From Citricoccus sp. K5 (GTDB taxonomy: Bacteria > Actinomycetota > Actinomycetes > Actinomycetales > Micrococcaceae), in assembly GCF_902506195.1 (NCBI RefSeq), contig NZ_LR732817.1, forward strand, positions 248,001 through 312,000: a stretch of DNA of 64,000 nt, in the 5' to 3' direction. Position numbers and translations under genes: made by a program. The notes beneath the pieces were generated by a model. That model had not been told where the DNA came from and did no database searches. It saw nothing but the letters and a program-made list of their open reading frames with translations. Positions 8,826-15,672 of this stretch are shown piece by piece (positions within the stretch are counted from its first letter, which is position 1; the number at the start of each line of letters is the position of its first letter).

Positions 8826-10187
8826 ATGTCCCAGCATCCCGAATCCCTGGCCGCGGCCATCGCCCGCGCCGGCTCGCCCGTCGAGTACCTGCGCCATGCC
8901 CCGTCGAAGCCCACCGTCTTCCCCGTGCAACCGGAGTTCACGAACTGGCGCTCGGAGCAGCAGTCCTGGCGCAACTCCGTGGCGCTGCTGGACCAGTCAC
9001 ACCACATGACCGACCTGTTCATCACCGGCCCGGATGCGCTGAGGCTGCTCTCCGACGTGGGAGTCAACAGCTTCGCGAAGTTCGCTCCGGACAAGGCCAA
9101 GCAGTTCATCGCCGTCAACCATGAGGGCTACCTGATCGGCGACGCCATCCTGTTCTACCTCGAGGAGGACTCCTTCGACTTGGTCGGCTGGCACATGGTC
9201 TTGGACTGGGTTCAGTACCACGGGGAGACCGGTGACTATGACGTCACCTTCGAGCGTGATGCCAGCTCAGCCGTGCGCCAGGGCGAGCCGAAGCAGTACC
9301 GATTCGAGGTCCAGGGCCCCCGTGCCCTCGAACTCATGGAGAAGGCCACGGGTGCCGCCGTCCCGGAGACCCGGTTCTTCGGCATGGCCACCTTCGAGAT
9401 CGACGGCCTCCAGGTCCGCTCCCTGCGCCACGGCATGGCGGGACAGCCGGGCTTCGAGCTCTTCGGTCCGTGGGCCGACGGTGAGCGGGTCCGGGCCGCC
9501 TTGGTGGACGCCGGGGAAGGGCTGGACCTGGTGCAGGTCGGCTCGAAGGCCTACTCCTCCTCCAACCTGGAATCCGCCTGGGTCCCCTCTCCGTTTCCGG
9601 CGATCTTCAGCGGCGAGGGCACCGAGGCCTACCGCGAGTGGTTGCCGGCCAGCCGGGCCGGTTCCCTGGCGGGCAGCTTCGACTCCGCGGCGGTGGAGGA
9701 CTACTACCTGACGCCGTACGACCTGGGTTACGGACGGAGCGTGTCCTTCGACCACGAGTTCATCGGCAAGGCTGCCCTGGAGCGACACGCGGCCGAGCAG
9801 AAGCGCCAGAAGGTCACCCTGGTCTGGAAGCCGGAGGACGTCGCCGCCGCGATCAAGACGCAGTTCGAGCCGGGGGTCCCGGCGAAGTACATCGACGTGC
9901 CCAAGGCGCGTTACGGCCAGTACCAGGTGGACCGGGTCCTGGTGGACGGCCGGGACGTCGGGATCTCGCACGACGCCGGCTACCTCACCAATGAGCACGC
10001 GTTCGTCTCGCTGGCGAGCCTCGACCTTGACGTGGCCACTCCCGGCACCGAGGTCACCGTGGTGTGGGGCGAGACGACGCCCTCGGCCAAGCCCTCGGTG
10101 GAGGACCACCGCCAGGTGCGGATCCGGGCCATCGTGGAGCCGGCCCCGTACTCCGCCTTCGCCCGGGAGAACTACCGCAAGAACTAG
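8826..10187 (+). CDS. GcvT-family tetrahydrofolate-dependent O-demethylase (LigM-like)
   Basis: A 453-aa aminomethyltransferase-fold protein. Its segments THHMTDLFI, DALRLLSD, DKAKQFIAVN, RSLRHGMAGQPGFELFGPW, LESAWVPSPFPAIFSGE and YREWLP, together with DLGYGRSVSFDHEFIGK, follow the vanillate/3-O-methylgallate O-demethylase LigM of Sphingobium almost throughout. LigM moves the aryl methyl group to tetrahydrofolate. It is clearly not the glycine-cleavage T protein (about 370 aa, different motifs). No ring-cleavage or folate-recycling genes (ligH, metF) are nearby, so the natural substrate could be vanillate, another methoxyaromatic or a different methyl donor. Start chosen at the ATG with GAGGAG upstream. 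Its stop overlaps the convergent sufU stop in a CTAG palindrome. The divergent LysR gene is its likely regulator. Confidence 0.82.
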   Translation: MSQHPESLAAAIARAGSPVEYLRHAPSKPTVFPVQPEFTNWRSEQQSWRNSVALLDQSHHMTDLFITGPDALRLLSDVGVNSFAKFAPDKAKQFIAVNHEGYLIGDAILFYLEEDSFDLVGWHMVLDWVQYHGETGDYDVTFERDASSAVRQGEPKQYRFEVQGPRALELMEKATGAAVPETRFFGMATFEIDGLQVRSLRHGMAGQPGFELFGPWADGERVRAALVDAGEGLDLVQVGSKAYSSSNLESAWVPSPFPAIFSGEGTEAYREWLPASRAGSLAGSFDSAAVEDYYLTPYDLGYGRSVSFDHEFIGKAALERHAAEQKRQKVTLVWKPEDVAAAIKTQFEPGVPAKYIDVPKARYGQYQVDRVLVDGRDVGISHDAGYLTNEHAFVSLASLDLDVATPGTEVTVVWGETTPSAKPSVEDHRQVRIRAIVEPAPYSAFARENYRKN

Positions 10188-10642
10188 CGGACTTCGGCCT
10201 CCACGAGGGCGTGTTCGGCGGCGACCCAGCCGAGCATCGCGCACTTCACCCGGGCCACGTAGCGGGACACCCCGCCGAGGGCCACGGCGTCGCCGAGCAG
10301 TTCCTCGTCCGGGGCGATCTTGCCGCGGGACTGCATGGCAGTACGGAAGGCATCGATGCGGGTGCGCAGGTCCTCCACCGTCAGCCCCTCGGCGAGCTCG
10401 GTCAGCAGCGAGGCCGAGGCCTGCGAGATCGCGCAGCCGTGGCCCTCCCAGCGGACCCGCTCGACCAGCCGGTCGGCACCCTCGCCGCTCAGGTGCACCT
10501 CGAGGGTGATCTCATCGCCACAGGTCGGGTTGAGCTGGTGCGACTGCCCGGCCGCACCGCCCAGCAGGCCGACACCGTAGGGGTTCTTCGAGTAGTCGAG
10601 GATGACCTGCTGATACAGGTTCTGCAGTTCGGACGAGCTCAC
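10184..10642 (-). CDS. sufU: Fe-S cluster assembly sulfur-transfer protein SufU
   Basis: Zinc-dependent sulfurtransferase of the SUF system that accepts persulfide sulfur from SufS. The chosen start is the GTG at 10642 (SSSELQNLYQQVILDYSKNP). It overlaps the sufS stop by 4 bp (GTGA), which shows translational coupling. Conserved cysteines occur in NPTCGDEI, WEGHGCAIS and VKCAMLGW; the GDEI and GCAISQAS motifs are diagnostic. About 152 aa, normal for SufU. The two-gene sufS-sufU unit stands alone here, with tRNA-Ser(CGA) and its terminator upstream, so sufBCD must lie elsewhere. Confidence 0.93.
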   Translation of the reverse strand: MSSSELQNLYQQVILDYSKNPYGVGLLGGAAGQSHQLNPTCGDEITLEVHLSGEGADRLVERVRWEGHGCAISQASASLLTELAEGLTVEDLRTRIDAFRTAMQSRGKIAPDEELLGDAVALGGVSRYVARVKCAMLGWVAAEHALVEAEVR

Positions 10643-11940
10643 GCCTTCACTCCAAAGAAGTTCGCGGTGGCGGCCACTCCGTCCAGGAAGCGGTCCACCT
10701 CCTCGGTGGTGTTGTAGAGGTAGGTGCTGGCACGGGTGGAGGCCGTGATCCCGAGGCGCCGGTGCAGGGGCTGGGCGCAATGGTGGCCCACGCGGATGGC
10801 GATGCCCTGATCGTCCAGGAACTGGCCGACGTCGTGGGCATGCACCCCGGCGAGGTCGAAGCTGGCCGCGCCCACGCGCGGTCCGGGAGCGGACCCGCCC
10901 AGTACCGTCACGCCGGGGATCTCGGCGAGCCCGGCCAGCAGGCGCGCGCCGAGTTCGTCCTCGTGGGCGGCGATGCGGTCCATGCCGATGCCCTTCAGGT
11001 ACTCCACGGCGGCGGCCAGGGCGATGGCCTGCGAGACCTTCTGGGTGCCGGCCTCGAAGCGCTGCGGGGGCGGCAGGTACTCCGCGGCGTCCATGGTGAC
11101 CGTGGTGATCATGGAGCCGCCGGTGAGGAACGGGGGCATGGCGGCCAGCAGCTCGCGGCGGCCGTAGAGGGCGCCGATGCCCGTGGGGGCGAGCATCTTG
11201 TGGCCGGAGAACGCGGCGAAGTCCACATCGAGTGCCTTCAGGTCCACGGGCAGGTGCGGGACGGACTGGCAGGCGTCCAGCACCACGAACGCTCCGACGG
11301 CGCGCGCCCGGGCCACGAGTTCCTCGACCGGATTGATGAGCCCCAGGACGTTCGAGACGTGGGTGAAAGCCAGCAGGCGGGTGCGTGGGGTGATGACCTC
11401 GTCCACAGCCTCCATCCGCAGGGCGCCGTCGTCGCCCACCGGGATGTAGCGCAGCGAGGCGCCGGTGCGGAAGGCAAGCTCCTGCCAGGGGATGAGGTTG
11501 GCGTGGTGCTCCATCTCCGTCACCACGATCTCGTCCCCGGCGCCCAGCCGGAACCGCTCGGCCCCGGCGCCGCCGCGGCCCGCGCTGGCATTGGAGAACG
11601 CATAGGCCACCAGGTTCAGGGCCTCGGTGGCGTTGGAGGTCCAGACGATCTCGTCCTCCTCCGCGCCCACGAATCCGGCGACCGTGGCCCGGGCGTCCTC
11701 GAACAGGAGGGTGGCCTCCGCGGCCAGCGTGTGGGCGCCGCGGTGGACGGCGGCGTTGAGGTTCTCGTAGTAGTGCCGCTCGGCATCCAGCACGGCTCGC
11801 GGCTTCTGTGACGTGGCGCCGGAGTCCAGGTAGGCCAGCGGATGGCCGTTCACCTCGGTGGCCAGCAGCGGGAAGTCCTCACGCCAGAGATTGATCTCGG
11901 CCGCCGTGGGGGCGTGGGTCGTCTCGGAGGTTCCGGTCAT
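10639..11940 (-). CDS. sufS: Cysteine desulfurase SufS (group II)
   Basis: PLP-dependent enzyme that takes sulfur from L-cysteine for iron-sulfur cluster assembly. The 433-aa protein shows AYLDSGATSQKP near the N-terminus, the HHANLIPWQ cofactor segment, the VVLDACQSVPH aspartate region and the Schiff-base lysine in FSGHKMLAPTGIGALYG. The active-site cysteine is in IRVGHHCAQP, with the short loop of SufS-type enzymes. A run of A and G (AAAGG) precedes the ATG. It forms an overlapping operon with sufU. Confidence 0.95.
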   Translation of the reverse strand: MTGTSETTHAPTAAEINLWREDFPLLATEVNGHPLAYLDSGATSQKPRAVLDAERHYYENLNAAVHRGAHTLAAEATLLFEDARATVAGFVGAEEDEIVWTSNATEALNLVAYAFSNASAGRGGAGAERFRLGAGDEIVVTEMEHHANLIPWQELAFRTGASLRYIPVGDDGALRMEAVDEVITPRTRLLAFTHVSNVLGLINPVEELVARARAVGAFVVLDACQSVPHLPVDLKALDVDFAAFSGHKMLAPTGIGALYGRRELLAAMPPFLTGGSMITTVTMDAAEYLPPPQRFEAGTQKVSQAIALAAAVEYLKGIGMDRIAAHEDELGARLLAGLAEIPGVTVLGGSAPGPRVGAASFDLAGVHAHDVGQFLDDQGIAIRVGHHCAQPLHRRLGITASTRASTYLYNTTEEVDRFLDGVAATANFFGVKA

Positions 11941-12039
11941 CTGCGCTGCCTTTCGACGGGGTCGTCTGCCGTGTGCACCACTGGCATAGCACCGGGGGGC
12001 CTTGATTTGTTCCTCGTGTTCCGCCTCGGGCTGACATGC

Positions 12040-12086
12040 GAGAAGGCCTCCACCTCCCGGGGATCCCGGGCCGTGGAGGCCTTCTC
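12040..12086 (-). terminator. Terminator of tRNA-Ser(CGA)
   Basis: A perfect 14-bp stem (12040-12053 with 12073-12086, arms GAGAAGGCCTCCAC / GTGGAGGCCTTCTC) with a second GC-rich inverted repeat in its loop. It lies 3 bp past the tRNA 3' end. Confidence 0.75.
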
Positions 12087-12089
12087 AAC

Positions 12090-12179
12090 TGGCGGTGACG
12101 GTGGGATTTGAACCCACGGTAGGGGTGAACCTACACAACATTTCGAGTGTTGCACCTTCGGCCGCTCGGACACGTCACC
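12090..12179 (-). tRNA. tRNA-Ser(CGA)
   Basis: Class II tRNA of 90 nt including an encoded CCA. Acceptor stem GGTGACG/CGTCACC, discriminator G, anticodon loop CTCGAAA (anticodon CGA, reads UCG), a long variable arm and T arm GGGTTCAAATCCC. It lies between tadA and sufS on the same strand. Confidence 0.95.
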
Positions 12180-12189
12180 AGACCGCACC

Positions 12190-12195
12190 ACTGTA
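12190..12195 (-). promoter_or_regulatory. -10 box of tRNA-Ser(CGA)
   Basis: TACAGT on the minus strand, about 10 bases before the mature tRNA 5' end. No good -35 is apparent; a TTTGGG at 19-bp spacing is the closest. Confidence 0.45.
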
Positions 12196-12242
12196 CCGGA
12201 GGGGGCCAGCCCGGCCCAAACCACTCGGTTAGCGCGCACGGC

Positions 12243-12719
12243 TCAGGAGCGGTGCTCCCGGAAGAAGTCGGTCAGGAGCCCGGCGCACTCCTCCTCGCGG
12301 AGGCCGGCGTGGACTTCCACCCAGTGGTTCAGCCGGGGTTCGCGCACCACATCGAATACGGATCCACACGCTCCCGCCTTGGGGTCCCAGGCACCGAACA
12401 CCAGGCGCGGGACGCGCGCCAGCACCAGGGCCCCGGCGCACATGGCACACGGTTCCAACGTGACCACCAGCGTGCAGTCGGCCAATCGCCAGCCGTCGCC
12501 ATCGCCTGCTTCACGACGCGCGGACGCGGCCTCGCGCAGCGCGAGCACCTCGGCGTGGGCGGTGGGATCCCCGGTCGCCTCGCGCTCGTTGCGTCCGGTC
12601 CCCAGGATGCTCCCGTCCGGGCCCACGACGACGGCGCCGATCGGCACGTCGGAGGTCTCCAGTGCGGCACGGGCCTGGTCCAGGGCAGCACCCATCCACT
12701 CGTGGTGCGAGGTCTTCAT
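12243..12719 (-). CDS. tadA: tRNA(adenine-34) deaminase TadA
   Basis: Zinc deaminase that converts A34 to inosine in tRNA-Arg(ACG). The 158-aa protein carries the HAEV motif (zinc-ligand histidine and catalytic glutamate) and the paired cysteines of [17 protein letters not shown] and [14 protein letters not shown] are typical TadA context. The substrate tRNA-Arg(ACG) is encoded about 2.6 kb away in this window. A TAGGGT -10 box ends 6 bases before the ATG, so the message is probably leaderless, and it diverges from upp. A general cytidine/guanine deaminase is the alternative but fits less well. Confidence 0.93.
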   Translation of the reverse strand: MKTSHHEWMGAALDQARAALETSDVPIGAVVVGPDGSILGTGRNEREATGDPTAHAEVLALREAASARREAGDGDGWRLADCTLVVTLEPCAMCAGALVLARVPRLVFGAWDPKAGACGSVFDVVREPRLNHWVEVHAGLREEECAGLLTDFFREHRS

Positions 12720-12725
12720 GGGCCG

Positions 12726-12731
12726 ACCCTA
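12726..12731 (-). promoter_or_regulatory. -10 box of tadA (leaderless)
   Basis: TAGGGT on the minus strand, 6 bases before the ATG at 12719. Confidence 0.6.
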
Positions 12732-12798
12732 GCCTTCCCGTGGTCTTCCCGTGCTGGATCCGCTGCCTGACGGCCGATGACGGAACCCGTGCGCCCGG

Positions 12799-12804
12799 TA
12801 GGGT
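12799..12804 (+). promoter_or_regulatory. -10 box of upp (leaderless)
   Basis: TAGGGT, 7 bases before the ATG at 12812; back-to-back with the tadA promoter. Confidence 0.6.
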
Positions 12805-12811
12805 TGTGCCC

Positions 12812-13447
12812 ATGCGCGTACAGCTCGTGGAACATCCGCTCGTCAGCCACAAATTGACCGTTCTCCGCAAGAAGGAGACACCGTCGATGATCTTCCGGCA
12901 GCTCACTGAGGAGCTCGTCATGCTGCTGGCCTATGAGGCCACCCGGGACGTGAAGGTCCAGCCCGTGGAGATCGAGACGCCGGTGGCGAGGATGACCGGC
13001 GTCGCGCTGGCCAAGCCGACCCCGCTGGTGGTGCCCATCCTGAGGGCCGGGCTGGGCATGCTCGAGGGCATGGTGCGGATGGCGCCCTCGGCCGAGGTCG
13101 GGTTCCTGGGCATGGCCCGCAACGAGGAGACCCTGGACATCGTCACCTACGCGGAACGGCTGCCGGCGGACCTGACAAACCGCCACGTCTTCCTGTTGGA
13201 CCCCATGCTGGCCACCGGGGGCACCCTGGTGGAGGCGGTGAGGTTCATGTACGCCCGCAACGCGCAGCGCGTGACCTGTATCTGCCTGCTGGGCGCTCCG
13301 GAGGGGATCTCCCGATTGGAGCGCGAGCTGGCGGACGTGGAGGTGGACATCTACCTGGCCGCGATCGACGAGCGGCTGGACGAGCAGTCCTACATCGTCC
13401 CCGGACTGGGCGATGCCGGAGACCGCCTCTACGGCCTGGCGGAGTAG
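12812..13447 (+). CDS. upp: Uracil phosphoribosyltransferase
   Basis: Pyrimidine salvage enzyme that makes UMP from uracil and PRPP. The 211-aa protein starts [19 protein letters not shown], carries [14 protein letters not shown], and has the PRPP loop in [15 protein letters not shown]. It also has the uracil-binding C-terminus [15 protein letters not shown]. The open frame extends upstream, but only the ATG at 12812 gives the family N-terminus, and the TAGGGT -10 box 7 bases before it supports that start. Confidence 0.97.
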   Translation: MRVQLVEHPLVSHKLTVLRKKETPSMIFRQLTEELVMLLAYEATRDVKVQPVEIETPVARMTGVALAKPTPLVVPILRAGLGMLEGMVRMAPSAEVGFLGMARNEETLDIVTYAERLPADLTNRHVFLLDPMLATGGTLVEAVRFMYARNAQRVTCICLLGAPEGISRLERELADVEVDIYLAAIDERLDEQSYIVPGLGDAGDRLYGLAE

Positions 13448-13820
13448 TTCGAGGCGGCCAACGGCGCAGTAACAAAAGTGCGGACCCGGGAGGTTCGCAG
13501 TAAGTTGCCCCAAAGTGCCGAAATGGGTCTTTCACAACCGGGAATCGGTGTGACCTTGCTCACGAACCGGCGCTTTCGTCTCACATAGTGAGACCCTCGT
13601 CCCATTGTTACTTGCAAGGAACGAATGTGACGACCGAGTGTTGTCACATGAACTTCCGCGACTCGGCGGTCCCCTCGGGGGCGACGATTGTTCGGCGATG
13701 GTGCCGGCGGTCTGGCCGGGCCGGCTCCTGTCCGGAGTGTCTGCAGCGGGGAACGGCCGTGATCCGGCCTGACTCGCAGCCCGCACGCCGAACAGGACAC
13801 TGACGCAAGGATTCATCGAC
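13448..13820 (+). promoter_or_regulatory. Palindrome-rich 373-bp leader of the winged-helix regulator
   Basis: This gap is less GC-rich than its surroundings and holds three inverted repeats. The first is TGTGA-N6-TCACG (13549-13564), one mismatch from the CRP/GlxR consensus. The second is the perfect palindrome GTCTCACATAGTGAGAC (13578-13594). The third is ATGTGAC-N11-GTCACAT (13625-13649). I see no convincing gene in it. A short open frame (13648-13803) ending 17 bp before the regulator lacks a ribosome site. Confidence 0.5.
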
Positions 13821-14657
13821 ATGACAACCAGCCCCCAGGGATACGTCCACATCTCGGTCCGCAACGCCCAGCGCCGTGCGGCACGGGTCCGCAGTTACCG
13901 TGAGCACGGCGGTACCTATGGGACGCCGGCCAGCCGGCAGCTCCACTCGGTCGAGAATGTCGTGGAGCCTGCCGGGGAAGCCGAGCAGCAGGCGCCCCAG
14001 ACGGCGCCGATGCCGGTCCTGGCCCCCAATGGGATCCCCGGCCCTCAGGCTGTGGCCACTGAGACCGAGGCCCGTGGCTTCGTGATCTACGTGGGCATGG
14101 ACGAATCGGCAGCCTCGGCCGCCGGGACCTCGCTGACCCGGCTGGCCAACGAGCTGCGCCACTATGTCGAATCCCTGGTGCCGGGCTCCCAGTCCGCCGC
14201 GGCCGTGGCGATCGCCCCGGCAGGCGCTCCCGGCTCCGACCTCGAGGTCGTCCGCCAGGTCCTCGGGGATCCGACCATTCAGCAGGGCATCCGCCCGGAC
14301 CTGCTCCAGGCCCCGGCCCCGGTCTCGACCCGCCAGCCGGGCGTCCTGATCGATCTCGCCCGCCGGGAGGTCCAGCTGGACGGTGAGGGCCTGAACCTCA
14401 CCTACAAGGAGTTCGAGCTGCTGAACTACCTCGTGGAGAACGGTGGCCGCACCGTGGGCCGGGACGAGTTGCTCGAGTCCCTGTGGAGGAACTCGGACGA
14501 GGTGCCGAACGAGCGCACCATCGATGTCCACATCCGCCGGCTGCGCTCCAAGCTGGGCCGGCTCTCCGGCACCGTCCGGACCGTGCGCGGGCAGGGCTAC
14601 CGCTTCTACGAGCACCCCGAAGTGGTCGTCTGGGCGGCACCCGAATACAGCATCTGA
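13821..14657 (+). CDS. OmpR/PhoB-type winged-helix regulator without receiver domain
   Basis: A 278-aa DNA-binding protein whose C-terminal ~100 residues form an OmpR/PhoB-type winged helix: LTYKEFELLNYLVENGG, TVGRDELLESLW, ERTIDVHIRRLRSKLG and VRTVRGQGYRF. No phospho-acceptor receiver domain is present. The N-terminal ~80 residues are basic then low in complexity. Residues ~85-160 (GFVIYVGMDESAASAAGTSL onward) look like a small folded domain I do not recognise. The protein is therefore not an ordinary response regulator and probably senses something through its own N-terminal half. A ribosome site AAGGA precedes the ATG. The long palindrome-rich leader suggests tight control, possibly autoregulation. 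Confidence 0.8.
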   Translation: MTTSPQGYVHISVRNAQRRAARVRSYREHGGTYGTPASRQLHSVENVVEPAGEAEQQAPQTAPMPVLAPNGIPGPQAVATETEARGFVIYVGMDESAASAAGTSLTRLANELRHYVESLVPGSQSAAAVAIAPAGAPGSDLEVVRQVLGDPTIQQGIRPDLLQAPAPVSTRQPGVLIDLARREVQLDGEGLNLTYKEFELLNYLVENGGRTVGRDELLESLWRNSDEVPNERTIDVHIRRLRSKLGRLSGTVRTVRGQGYRFYEHPEVVVWAAPEYSI

Positions 14658-14672
14658 GCCGTGGCGGGCACG

Positions 14673-14678
14673 TAGGCT
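14673..14678 (+). promoter_or_regulatory. -10 box of the SixA-like gene (leaderless)
   Basis: TAGGCT, 6 bases before the ATG at 14685, in the 27-bp gap after the upstream gene. Confidence 0.55.
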
Positions 14679-14684
14679 GGCCGT

Positions 14685-15239
14685 ATGCCAGCCGACGCCG
14701 CGACACCAGACCGTATCGACACCTCCGGTGACAAGACGCTGATCCTCCTGCGCCATGCCAAGTCGGACTGGCCGGACGGCGTGAACGATCACGACCGCCC
14801 CCTGGGCGGCCGCGGCAATCGCGAGGCGCCCGCCGCAGGGCAGTGGCTGGTGGAGCAGGGCCTGTACCCGGATATGATCCTGTGCTCTGATGCCGTGCGC
14901 ACCCGCCAGACCTGCACCTGGGTCTGCAGCGAGCTGGGGGAGAAGGCACCGACCCCTTACTTGGATTCCCGTCTCTATGAGGCGGATGCCACCCGTGCCC
15001 TGGCCGTGATCAATGAGACCGAGGAGCGGGTGCGGACCCTGATGGTCATCGGGCACATGCCGTGGGTGCAGGACCTGGGCATGCGGATCGCCTCCGTGGA
15101 CTCGGACGAGGAGGCCGTGGTCTCCATGGCGGAGCGCTATCCCACGTTGGGCCTGCAGGTCTTCAAGGTCCCGGGGGACTGGGCGTCACTGGACGGGCGC
15201 GACGCGCGGATGACCCACTTCGTGGTGCCCCGCCCCTGA
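14685..15239 (+). CDS. SixA-like histidine phosphatase
   Basis: A 184-aa member of the histidine phosphatase (phosphoglycerate mutase-like) superfamily, SixA branch. The catalytic motif LLRHAKSDWPDG (about residues 20-31), the DRPLGGRGNREA segment, CSDAVRTRQT, and the second histidine in VIGHMPWVQDL are visible. Related proteins dephosphorylate phosphohistidine or small phosphate esters; the real substrate is unknown. The gene appears to be transcribed from its own leaderless promoter. Confidence 0.85.
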   Translation: MPADAATPDRIDTSGDKTLILLRHAKSDWPDGVNDHDRPLGGRGNREAPAAGQWLVEQGLYPDMILCSDAVRTRQTCTWVCSELGEKAPTPYLDSRLYEADATRALAVINETEERVRTLMVIGHMPWVQDLGMRIASVDSDEEAVVSMAERYPTLGLQVFKVPGDWASLDGRDARMTHFVVPRP

Positions 15240-15261
15240 CCTGGAAGCCGGGGCGCGCAAC

Positions 15262-15292
15262 AAAAAACCCGGATCCGCAGTGGATCCGGGTT
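15262..15292 (-). terminator. Terminator of tRNA-Arg(ACG)
   Basis: An 11-bp stem (15266-15276 with 15282-15292, arms AACCCGGATCC / GGATCCGGGTT), followed on the minus strand by a run of six T (15262-15267). It may also stop readthrough from the SixA-like gene. Confidence 0.8.
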
Positions 15293-15319
15293 GAGCTGGT
15301 CTGACAGGTCCAGCGGATA

Positions 15320-15396
15320 TGGTGCGCCCTAAGGGATTCGAACCCCTGACCTTCTGTTCCGTAGACAGACGCTCTATCCAGCTGAGCTAAGGGCGC
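15320..15396 (-). tRNA. tRNA-Arg(ACG)
   Basis: 77 nt including an encoded CCA. Acceptor GCGCCCT/AGGGCGC, discriminator A, anticodon loop CTACGGA (anticodon ACG), T arm GGGGTTCGAATCCC. A34 is the substrate of TadA, whose gene is in this window. Confidence 0.95.
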
Positions 15397-15420
15397 ATCG
15401 ACCGCGATCGGCCTTGAAAG

Positions 15421-15449
15421 ACTATACCGGCCCCGTGGCCGTTCACCAA
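15421..15449 (-). promoter_or_regulatory. Promoter of tRNA-Arg(ACG)
   Basis: On the minus strand TTGGTG (15444-15449) and TATAGT (15421-15426) are separated by exactly 17 bp. This is the most sigma70-like promoter I found in the window. Confidence 0.7.
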
Positions 15450-15565
15450 ATCTTGGTTTCCGGTCGGTGCCGAGTGTGCGCACCGGGCGCGCCGCCGTCG
15501 TCCGCCGGGCCGGAGTGCGTGGATGTCAGGTGGCGTCACCGAAACGTCTGCGAAATCTCCGTGGG

Positions 15566-15571
15566 TAGAAT
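15566..15571 (+). promoter_or_regulatory. Candidate -10 box of pckG
   Basis: TAGAAT about 100 bp upstream of the pckG ATG. No clear -35 element is visible. Confidence 0.35.
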
Positions 15572-15672
15572 GAGTCGTGGAGACGGTGTACGCACAATGG
15601 AGTGCCGGCCGCTGACGGCCGCATTCCCCTGTGCCCAACCGGAATGCACCCGCAACCCAATGGAGGACCCCC

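Noticed and set aside
11941-12039. SRP RNA (ffs) next to tRNA-Ser and tadA
   Set aside because: Looked for the conserved SRP loop sequence on both strands and did not find it.
13648-13803. Possible leader peptide (starts MNFRDSAVPSG) ending 17 bp before the winged-helix gene
   Set aside because: No ribosome site and no attenuator-type hairpin; its start overlaps a palindrome. Kept only as a note in the leader entry.
13644-15056. 470-aa minus-strand frame over the winged-helix and SixA-like genes
   Set aside because: Both plus-strand genes have clear motifs; the frame is composition-driven.
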